From contig USLO01000059.1 of the NCBI GenBank assembly GCA_900555515.1, positions 1 to 10,008 of the forward strand: a stretch of DNA of 10,008 nucleotides, written 5' to 3'. Source of the stretch: an uncultured Collinsella sp. (GTDB lineage: Bacteria; Actinomycetota; Coriobacteriia; Coriobacteriales; Coriobacteriaceae). How positions within the stretch are numbered: position 1 is the first letter of the stretch; each line of letters opens with the position of its first letter. Both the position numbers and the translations under genes were made by a program. The notes beneath the pieces were generated by a model that had not been told where the DNA came from, searched no databases, and saw only the letters and a program-made list of their open reading frames with translations. Below are positions 1 to 4,607 of this stretch, piece by piece.

Positions 1-91
1 GCATTTGGACAATCTGACGTTCAACTTCAAGGGCGCGACCAGAAGGTCAGCGCCCTTTCGTTTCACGTCACCTTGTCACAAATGCGACCCG
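1..91. repeat. Structured repeat R, copy 1, inside outer palindrome arms
   Basis: Positions 10-75 form a 66-nt block repeated almost exactly at 3410-3475, with two base differences. Inside it, AAGGGCGC-GACC (29-40) pairs with GGTC-(A)-GCGCCCTT (45-57) around an AGAA loop, giving a terminator-like hairpin followed by a T-rich stretch. Outside the block, GCATTTG (1-7) pairs perfectly with CAAATGC (78-84). The right arm continues as AAATGCGACCCG (80-91), which matches the half-site family at 3621-3791. The left edge is cut by the window start. I see no gene here. It may serve as a terminator for a gene to the left, or be a mobile palindromic element. Confidence 0.75.
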
Positions 92-126
92 CTCGCTGGC
101 GTTGCCAAAACATCGGCGTTGCAATG

Positions 127-168
127 GTAGTCATTGGGTAGTCATTGGGGACGTTCATAAATGACTAC
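127..168. repeat. Small palindromic repeat with a tandem arm
   Basis: The 9-mer GTAGTCATT occurs at 127-135 and again at 138-146. Its exact reverse complement AATGACTAC is at 160-168. The second copy and the complement form a perfect 9-bp stem with a 13-nt loop containing TTGGGGACGTTC. It lies immediately before stem-loop H1, downstream of the fic gene. No coding function is seen. It is probably a dispersed palindromic repeat. Confidence 0.6.
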
Positions 169-176
169 TCAGGAAT

Positions 177-240
177 GAGCGTGGATAATCTCCCGTTTTT
201 GGCCTGTGTGCGGGCTCAAAGTGGGAGATTATCCGCGCTC
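177..240. repeat. Stem-loop repeat H, copy 1, downstream of fic
   Basis: GGATAATCTCCC (183-194) is perfectly complementary to GGGAGATTATCC (223-234). The stem extends outward through GAGCG/CGCTC with one mismatch. The loop contains GTTTTTGGC and CTCAAAGT, both also present in the second copy at 1616-1677. The two copies are direct repeats flanking the fic gene. As the first structure after the fic stop codon it could end that transcript, although no strong U-tract follows on the minus strand. Confidence 0.8.
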
Positions 241-266
241 GCTTTAATTTGCTTGGGCTGCGGTGC

Positions 267-1439
267 CTATCTAATCGGCTCGGCGTCTTCCCTGAGAATC
301 GAAAGATACTCTTCATACCCGTACTGCCGGTATCTCTGTCTTGACTCGTCGAGCGGACGGAGGATACCCAATTCTTCAAATGATTTGACGAGCGAGCTCG
401 CGGTACTCCTGCCGATATCGAGTTGGGCAGCGATGAATGCGGTGTCGACGATGGGGTGCTCTTCAAGAATGCCCAACAGCCTTTGCCCGTTTGCAGCGGT
501 CCTTCCGAGATTTTCGGTAATGGTTGCTGTGGAACGGTTATGGAGGTCAACAAGGTTTTTTAAAGACCCTACCGAGTCCTTCGCACTCTCGAGAAGACTG
601 TTGCAGAAAAACTCTATCCATTCCTCGTAAGTGCCTCTCTCCCTTACGGATGTGAGTTGCCGGTAGTACTCGCTTCGATTTTTCTTGAACTGGAACGATG
701 GATAGAACAAGCAAGAATGAAGAACGCCATCATTGATGAGCATAAGTGTAATGAGAAGCCTGCCCAGGCGACCGTTTCCGTCTAGGAATGGATGGGCAGT
801 TTCAAATTGGTAATGGACGAGCGCCGCCCGCACAATCGGATCCATTTCGACTTGAGGCTCATTGATAAAGCGTTCGAGGTCCTGGAGCGTGTTACTCAAA
901 TCTTCAATGTTTGGAGGGACAAACGATGCGGTTGCAATGGTGCAGCCTGAGGGGCCAATCCAGTTTTGTGAGGAGCGCAGCTCGCCTGGATTCTTCTCCG
1001 TTCCGCGCACTCCGTCCAGCAGGACCGCATGAACTTGCCTAAGAAGTCTCGTGCACAAGGGCATCTTTTTGAGCAGTTCTACGCCGCGGTCGACAGCACG
1101 GACGTAATTCACGACGTCTGCGACATCTTTATGATGGAGTTGTGTTTGCGATGGACTAAGTAGGTCGTCAAACGTGCACTGGGTTCCTTCAATTTGCGAA
1201 GAAAGGAGTGCTTCTTTGCGCACGTACATTGTCAGATACATGTCGGCGTTGGGAACAAAGTAGAGCATGCCTTCAAGCTCTCCAAGCTTTCGTGAGCATG
1301 CGGAAAGCGTGCGATAGGTTTCCTCGGTGAGGTTTAGCTGCCTCAATGATTGCAAGGGCGTTGGAAAAAACGAATAGTAAGCCAATTTCCCCGATAGATT
1401 ATTGCGGAGCGTTCCCTGGCCGTTCTCCTCGATTTGCAT
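267..1439 (-). CDS. Fic family protein (probable protein AMP-transferase) with C-terminal winged helix
   Basis: Fic enzymes usually transfer AMP from ATP to a Ser, Thr or Tyr hydroxyl of a target protein. The catalytic motif HPFLDGNGRLGR, at about residues 216-227 of 390, is a full match to HxFx(D/E)GNGRxxR, so the enzyme should be active. Near residues 80-85, SSQIEG fits the inhibitory motif (S/T)xxxE(G/N) placed before the Fic core (class II), where the Glu blocks productive ATP binding until relieved. Residues ~315-365 look like a winged helix (DIGRSTASSLVKSFEELGIL), suggesting DNA binding. The ATG at 1439 is preferred over 1451 because GGAGG (1445-1449) sits 5 nt before it. The gene is AT-richer than its neighbours, stands alone on its strand, and is flanked by repeats H1 and H2, which suggests acquisition. 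The target is unknown. Family call is firm; regulation is inference. Confidence 0.93.
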   Translation of the reverse strand: MQIEENGQGTLRNNLSGKLAYYSFFPTPLQSLRQLNLTEETYRTLSACSRKLGELEGMLYFVPNADMYLTMYVRKEALLSSQIEGTQCTFDDLLSPSQTQLHHKDVADVVNYVRAVDRGVELLKKMPLCTRLLRQVHAVLLDGVRGTEKNPGELRSSQNWIGPSGCTIATASFVPPNIEDLSNTLQDLERFINEPQVEMDPIVRAALVHYQFETAHPFLDGNGRLGRLLITLMLINDGVLHSCLFYPSFQFKKNRSEYYRQLTSVRERGTYEEWIEFFCNSLLESAKDSVGSLKNLVDLHNRSTATITENLGRTAANGQRLLGILEEHPIVDTAFIAAQLDIGRSTASSLVKSFEELGILRPLDESRQRYRQYGYEEYLSILREDAEPIR

Positions 1440-1444
1440 CGCGC

Positions 1445-1449
1445 CCTCC
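1445..1449 (-). promoter_or_regulatory. Ribosome binding site that sets the fic start
   Basis: Read on the minus strand this is GGAGG, 5 nt before the ATG at 1439. It lies just inside the upstream in-frame ATG at 1451, which has no comparable site, so translation probably starts at 1439. Confidence 0.7.
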
Positions 1450-1465
1450 ATATCTTTAGTGCCGG

Positions 1466-1569
1466 AAACTCGTTATTAGGCTAATCATATCAATTCTAAT
1501 AACGAGTTTAAGGATTAAATAGTTATTAGAATTGATGTAAACAATCTAATGATGAGAAGTCGTTATTAC
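1466..1569. promoter_or_regulatory. Putative operator array upstream of fic (overlapping perfect palindromes)
   Basis: AAACTCGTTATTAG (1466-1479) is exactly complementary to 1496-1509. ATCAATTCTAATAAC (1489-1503) is exactly complementary to 1522-1536. The two palindromes share the arm at 1496-1503. The half-site TTATTAG or its complement occurs at 1473, 1496 and 1523, with a TTATTAC variant at 1563 and further CTAAT cores at 1481 and 1546. This dense AT-rich array in a GC-rich genome, directly in front of a gene whose product ends in a winged helix, is what an autoregulatory operator would look like. That role is inferred. Confidence 0.55.
1484..1489 (-). promoter_or_regulatory. Candidate -10 box of the fic promoter
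   Basis: On the minus strand this reads TATGAT, five of six matches to the consensus. It would place the transcript start about 38 nt before the fic ATG. The -35 region is weak (CTTAAA at 17 nt spacing). The box lies between the arms of the first palindrome (1466-1509), so a bound repressor would cover it. Confidence 0.4.
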
Positions 1570-1615
1570 TTGACCATGGAGCTCGGCTTGGTACAAGGGG
1601 GGTTATCCAAAATGA

Positions 1616-1677
1616 GAGCGGATAATCTCCCGTTTTTGGCTCGGTGACGGCCTCAAAGTGTGAGATTATCCACGTTC
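1616..1677. repeat. Stem-loop repeat H, copy 2, upstream of fic
   Basis: GGATAATCTCCC (1620-1631) pairs with GTGAGATTATCC (1660-1671) with one mismatch. The loop starts with the same GTTTTTGGC as copy 1, and the right side carries CTCAAAGTG and ATTATCC as in copy 1. It lacks 2 nt of copy 1 before the left arm. It is a direct repeat of 177-240 on the other side of fic. Confidence 0.78.
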
Positions 1678-1709
1678 GCTGGTTAAGCGTCCAAAAATCC
1701 ACACTCGCC

Positions 1710-1742
1710 AAACCTACCAAAAAGGGACAGGTTTATTTTGGC
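1710..1742. repeat. Half copy of the GGGACAGGTTT palindromic repeat
   Basis: This stretch (AAACC, ACC, AAAAAGGGACAGGTTT, then TTTTGG) closely matches one arm of the large palindrome at 9693-9763, with an A in place of G inside the arm (about 1735). The opposite arm is absent, so only half an element remains. The GGGACAGGTTT core resembles REP-type sequences spread by REP-associated transposases in other bacteria. That link is from memory and no such transposase is in the window. Confidence 0.65.
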
Positions 1743-1939
1743 ACGCTTCGGTCGGTGTCAGGAAGTGTTAGGGACAAGGCGGCGACAGGACTCGAGAGCG
1801 AAAAGAAGTGCCGGGTTTGGCGCGCCCGCTTCTGCCCGTCCCGTGCGCGGACGATACTCGGCTTATCGATCCGCGATGCAAAGGAGACGCTCCATTCCAC
1901 GAGCGCTACCGGGAAGGGCTCGCGATTCGAGTCCCCACC
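1743..1939. other. GC-rich intergenic stretch without a recognised gene
   Basis: No open frame here has a convincing start, family match or ribosome binding site. A hairpin is visible: CGCGGA (1846-1851) with TCCGCG (1870-1875), and GATA/TATC (1853-1856/1864-1867) inside. CGCTC (1888-1892) and GAGCG (1901-1905) could form another. It lies upstream of the crr promoter, so it is not in the crr leader if that promoter is used. It could hold an unrecognised small RNA or decayed sequence. Confidence 0.4.
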
Positions 1940-1968
1940 TTAGCATTTGAACCATTTGGCACTATAAT
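1940..1968 (+). promoter_or_regulatory. Sigma-70-type promoter of the EIIA gene
   Basis: A perfect TATAAT (1963-1968) stands 17 nt after TTAGCA (1940-1945), four of six matches to TTGACA. Transcription would start near 1975 and give a leader of about 43 nt before the ATG at 2018. No further regulatory site is obvious. Confidence 0.72.
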
Positions 1969-2017
1969 CACCATAGGCATGCGCATGACGTTGCGCTTAA
2001 TCAAGAGGAGAAAACGT

Positions 2018-2554
2018 ATGGGTCTGTTTGATATGTTCAAGAAGAAGGCTGAACCCGCGGCTGCTGCTGCTCCGGCCTCCATCTCTGCTTCTGCCGGCGC
2101 CGACGTGCTGTGCTCGCCTGTCAAGGGCAAGGTCATCAAGATGGCTGACGTTCCCGATCCCGTCTTTGGTGGCGAGGTCCTGGGCAAGGGCTGCGCCGTG
2201 TGGCCCGAGGATGACCTGGTCTATGCTCCCTGCGACGGCAAGGTGACCGTCACCATGGGTCACGCCGTGGGCCTGCAGTCCGATAGCGGCATCGAGGTTC
2301 TGGTGCACGTTGGCGTCGATACCGTCAACATGAATGGCGACGGCTTCGAGGGCTTCGTCAAGGCCGACGACGTCGTGAAGGCCGGCCAGCCCATGCTCAA
2401 GATCGATCGCGCCAAGATCGCCGCTGCCGGTTACAAGGACTGCGTCGTCGTGGCCGTGTCCAACACCGCCGAGTTTGCCGATGTCGAGCTCGCCGTCGAG
2501 GCTGAGTCCGCCGTCGCCGCCGGCGATGCCATCGTCAAGGTCGTCCGCAAGTAA
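2018..2554 (+). CDS. crr: PTS system IIA component, glucose (Crr) family
   Basis: Cytoplasmic phosphocarrier of the phosphotransferase system: it takes phosphate from HPr and passes it to an EIIB domain during sugar uptake. In many bacteria it also signals carbon status. The 178-residue product shows the family marks: SPVKGKV near residue 33, MGHAVGLQSDSG with His82, and LVHVGVDTV with the phosphorylated His97. The 15-residue spacing equals His75/His90 of E. coli IIA-Glc. Residues ~11-27 are an Ala/Ser-rich stretch, perhaps a flexible linker. AGAGGAG (2004-2010), 7 nt before the ATG, fixes this start; a longer frame opening at 1808 would include the promoter and is rejected. No EIIB or EIIC is adjacent, so it probably serves permeases encoded elsewhere. 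Monocistronic, with its own promoter and terminator. The exact sugar is not determinable. Confidence 0.93.
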   Translation: MGLFDMFKKKAEPAAAAAPASISASAGADVLCSPVKGKVIKMADVPDPVFGGEVLGKGCAVWPEDDLVYAPCDGKVTVTMGHAVGLQSDSGIEVLVHVGVDTVNMNGDGFEGFVKADDVVKAGQPMLKIDRAKIAAAGYKDCVVVAVSNTAEFADVELAVEAESAVAAGDAIVKVVRK

Positions 2555-2578
2555 GCTGTAGCGTCCAGAGGATGTTTT

Positions 2579-2609
2579 AGGGTGGTTGGATTGTCCGGCC
2601 ACCCTTTTT
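2579..2609 (+). terminator. Intrinsic terminator of the EIIA gene
   Basis: The arms 2579-2590 and 2594-2605 form a 12-bp stem (two G·U pairs) around a TTG loop, with a run of five T (2605-2609) at its 3' side. It lies 24 nt after the stop codon. Confidence 0.92.
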
Positions 2610-2715
2610 ATTAGACCGGGTGCACACGTTTTATTGCGCGTTGTGCAAGTCTACAGACCGTTCGGATGCTAAAACGAACCGACCGCGCCTTCGTACTGCC
2701 GAGGGTGTTCATTAG

Positions 2716-2744
2716 TTGATAGTATGGGCCTACCTTATTACAAC
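2716..2744 (+). promoter_or_regulatory. Weak candidate promoter of the lipoprotein gene
   Basis: TTGATA (2716-2721) is followed after 17 nt by TACAAC (2739-2744), a four-of-six -10 match. It is the best candidate between the crr terminator and the lipoprotein start, but the match is modest. Confidence 0.3.
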
Positions 2745-2791
2745 GTGCGCCGTGTCCGGGAAGCGCGGTGCCGCTCATTGGGAGGAACAAC

Positions 2792-3349
2792 ATGAAAAAG
2801 AAGCTGCTGCTTGCGCCCCTCATGGCCGTCTTGGTTGCGTGCGTGGTCCTGCTTTCCGGCTGCGGAGGCCCTTCGGTCGAGGAGCTCATCACCAAGGACC
2901 TTACGACTCAGTTTGATGAGGTTAAGAATGGCGGAGACGATTTCCTCGCCGGTCTGGAAGAGGCTTCGGGCGACGAGTTCGAGCAGCTGGGCATCGATCC
3001 CAAGGAGTATGCCAAGAGCTATCTCGAGGGCTTTGACTACAAGATCGGCGACGTGACGGTCGACGAGGACAAGGGCACCGCAACTGCCGAGGTCACCATC
3101 ACTTGTAAGTCCATGAACCAGATCGTTGAGGATTTTGCCACCCAGTACCAGGAGAAAGTCGCCGCGCTCGATTCGATGCCTTCCGATGACGAGTTGTACA
3201 AGATGGCCGGTCAGGTCATGGTTGATGTGACCAAGGCTGCTAAGACCAAGGACACCACGGTCACCTTCAAGTACACCGCCAATGACGATGGCGAGTGGTC
3301 TGCTGACGATTCCGCAACCAACGAGATGATGAATGCGATGATGAACTAG
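2792..3349 (+). CDS. Secreted lipoprotein of unknown function
   Basis: The 185-residue product begins MKKKLLLAPLMAV, followed by a hydrophobic stretch and the lipobox LLSGC, so Cys24 should be lipidated and the mature protein anchored to the outer face of the membrane. The mature part is acidic and mostly soluble, with a charged N-terminal half (residues ~28-80) and a region with beta-like alternation (GDVTVDEDKGTATAEVTITC, residues 86-105; TTVTFKYTANDDGEW, 155-169). This layout recalls small lipoproteins common in Coriobacteriia, possibly of the DUF5105 type, but I cannot confirm a family. The start at 2792 is chosen because GGGAGGA (2780-2786) lies 5 nt upstream and the signal peptide begins there; the earlier in-frame ATG at 2768 has neither. 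It stands between two terminators and is therefore monocistronic. Confidence 0.85.
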   Translation: MKKKLLLAPLMAVLVACVVLLSGCGGPSVEELITKDLTTQFDEVKNGGDDFLAGLEEASGDEFEQLGIDPKEYAKSYLEGFDYKIGDVTVDEDKGTATAEVTITCKSMNQIVEDFATQYQEKVAALDSMPSDDELYKMAGQVMVDVTKAAKTKDTTVTFKYTANDDGEWSADDSATNEMMNAMMN

Positions 3350-3352
3350 TTC

Positions 3353-3380
3353 GTTGCGGCGTTTTACCAAACGCCGCAAC
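3353..3380 (+). terminator. Perfect 12-bp hairpin after the lipoprotein gene
   Basis: GTTGCGGCGTTT (3353-3364) pairs exactly with AAACGCCGCAAC (3369-3380) around a TACC loop, starting 3 nt after the stop codon. No T-run follows, so it may act as a U-less terminator or mRNA-stabilising structure, with the next hairpin as backup. Confidence 0.6.
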
Positions 3381-3393
3381 TGCTCGACGCTGC

Positions 3394-3493
3394 AAACGCC
3401 CCTAAGCGGCAATCTGACGTTCAATTTCAAGGGCGCGACCAGAAGGTCAGCGCCCTTTCATTTCACGTCACCTTGCTCGCTTAGGGGCGTTTT
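3394..3493. repeat. Structured repeat R, copy 2, inside a second outer palindrome
   Basis: The 66-nt core at 3410-3475 repeats 10-75. Its inner hairpin (3429-3440 with 3445-3457, AGAA loop) ends in TTTCATTTC and could terminate transcription. The outer arms AAACGCCCCTAAGCG (3394-3408) and 3478-3492 are exactly complementary over 15 bp, and TGACGT (3415-3420) pairs with ACGTCA (3465-3470). The whole 100 nt can fold into one long hairpin. The outer arms are unrelated in sequence to those around copy 1. Confidence 0.8.
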
Positions 3494-3537
3494 CGCTGTC
3501 CGTCCTCTACCTGCGACGTCGCCATTGCTGGAGTGGT

Positions 3538-3594
3538 CATTGGGAAGGCGGCACTTGGGAACGTTCCTTTTCTGCCGGCAGTTGGGGACACTCC
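3538..3594. repeat. Cluster of TTGGG(G)A-type 13-mers
   Basis: TTGGGAACGTTCC (3555-3567) and TTGGGGACACTCC (3582-3594) are variants of one motif, with a partial form at 3539-3546 (ATTGGGAA). Another relative, TTGGGGACGTTC, lies at 145-156. Part of the stretch can fold (GGCGGCA at 3547-3553 with TGCCGGC at 3573-3579, one mismatch). Probably degenerate palindromic repeats. Confidence 0.45.
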
Positions 3595-3620
3595 TTGCGC
3601 CAGCGTTGCATCGAATGCTC

Positions 3621-3791
3621 GGGAAAATGCGAGCCGGTTTTTGGCCGAATTCCGGGTCGCGGTTTCCGGATGGGGTGGGTTGCGGAAAGTGCGACCCGGA
3701 ATATTGCTCTGAAACGGGATGCGGTTTCCCTGATGCGCCCCAAACGGAAAGCGCATCCCATTCCGGAGCTCCAAAACGGGATGCGCTTTCC
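3621..3791. repeat. Array of six alternating palindromic half-sites (REP-like)
   Basis: Half-sites alternate in orientation about every 30 bp: 3621-3637 (reverse), 3649-3668 (forward), 3683-3702 (reverse), 3716-3729 (forward), 3746-3759 (reverse), 3778-3791 (forward). The pair 3649-3668/3683-3702 is complementary at 18 of 20 positions, and 3716-3729/3746-3759 at 13 of 14. All share a core of CG-rich bases plus TTTCC or GGAAA. The spacers show no coding. The array fills most of the 3494-3833 gap between the convergent lipoprotein and phosphatase genes and may serve as a bidirectional terminator. Confidence 0.75.
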
Positions 3792-3833
3792 GCGCGGAAG
3801 AATTGTCGCAGCTGCGTTAAGCAGTGTCGCTCG

Positions 3834-4502
3834 TTACTCGCCCAGGATTAGCGCTGCGAGCTCGCCCTGGGTGTCCACCACGTAGTCGGCGCCGGCGGCT
3901 TCCAGCTCTGCGCGGCCGCGGAAACCCCAGCTGACGCCCGCACTCTTAAGGCCGGCGTTGTGGCCGGTCAGGATATCGACATTGGAATCGCCTACGTAGA
4001 GCGTGGTCGCCGGGTCGGCGCCTAGCTCTTCCATCACATGCAGCGTGACGGGTGCTTCGGGCTTGGGCGGAAACGCATCGACACGGCCCTGCACCAGCGC
4101 AAAGCGCTCGGAACCAAAATACTTTTCGATAAGCGGAGCCGCCGAGACGTGGTCCTTGTTAGTGAGCACGGCAAGCTGAACGCCCGCGGCGCGCAAGCGG
4201 TCGAGCATCTCGATCGTGCCGGCATAGGGAGCGGTGTGGTCTTCCTTGTGCTCGCCGTAGTAAGCCCTAAACTCGGCAAGCGTCTGCTCAAACATGCGGC
4301 CGTCGCCTGCGTACTCGGCGGGCATAAAGCGCTCAACCAGCTTGAGCATGCCGTTTCCCACCTTGTAGCGGTACTCGTCAACGGCAAACGTGGGCCAGCC
4401 GTGCGCCTCGCAGGTATGGTTGCCGGCGGCCGCCAGGTCCTCGAGCGTGTTGAGAATGGTGCCGTCCAGGTCAAAGATCACATGGGAAAAAGCTGCTGCC
4501 AT
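3834..4502 (-). CDS. HAD superfamily hydrolase, phosphoglycolate phosphatase (Gph/PpaX)-like
   Basis: A 222-residue HAD-IA phosphatase with all four motifs: I FDLDGT with nucleophile Asp11 and acid/base Asp13; II LTNK (113-116); III Lys147 in PPKPEA; IV VGDSNVDI with Asp172 and Asp176 for Mg2+. Length and the alpha-helical cap between residues ~17 and 90 fit phosphoglycolate phosphatases and PpaX-type pyrophosphatases; the substrate cannot be read from sequence. The ATG at 4502 is chosen because AGGAG (4508-4512) is 5 nt upstream and the first motif then begins at residue 9; the longer frame from 4565 has no ribosome binding site. It lies 105 nt downstream of hypE on the same strand, so it may be read through from the hyp operon, but no link to hydrogenase maturation is known to me. 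Its start codon may be paired in a hairpin. Confidence 0.88.
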   Translation of the reverse strand: MAAAFSHVIFDLDGTILNTLEDLAAAGNHTCEAHGWPTFAVDEYRYKVGNGMLKLVERFMPAEYAGDGRMFEQTLAEFRAYYGEHKEDHTAPYAGTIEMLDRLRAAGVQLAVLTNKDHVSAAPLIEKYFGSERFALVQGRVDAFPPKPEAPVTLHVMEELGADPATTLYVGDSNVDILTGHNAGLKSAGVSWGFRGRAELEAAGADYVVDTQGELAALILGE

Positions 4503-4540
4503 GGGTGCTCCTGCCGCTTGAGTTGTAAAACGCACCCCAT
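4500..4540 (-). promoter_or_regulatory. Hairpin over the start codon of the HAD phosphatase
   Basis: In the minus-strand transcript, ATGGGGTGC (4540-4532) can pair with GCACCCAT (4508-4501), with one bulged G. The 3' arm covers the last base of AGGAG and the first two bases of the ATG. Formation would hinder initiation. It is short and unproven. Confidence 0.35.
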
Positions 4541-4607
4541 GATACTGGGCATGCGTGCCGGGCATGTTTGGAATCTGAATATCTTTAATAGCCCTGAGCC
4601 TTTGTCG

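Noticed and set aside
155..553. Small proteins containing ISHFE...PKTGDYP at 155-553 and 1526-1720
   Set aside because: The similar peptides come from translating the two H stem-loops; they lack support as genes.
1905..1940. A tRNA-like T-arm (TTCGAGTCCCC)
   Set aside because: The 5' half of the T-stem is not complementary, and no anticodon arm, D-arm or acceptor pairing can be built upstream.
1808..2017. An N-terminal extension of the EIIA protein from an ATG at 1808
   Set aside because: The extension would span the TATAAT promoter, and the ATG at 2018 has an excellent ribosome binding site and matches the family N-terminus.
1997..2602. A 201-residue minus-strand frame over crr
   Set aside because: It is a shadow of the crr gene and contains its terminator; its composition is repetitive and no ribosome binding site is present.
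3621..3791. A CRISPR array
   Set aside because: The repeats alternate in orientation, differ from each other, and have no uniform repeat-spacer pattern; no cas gene is present.
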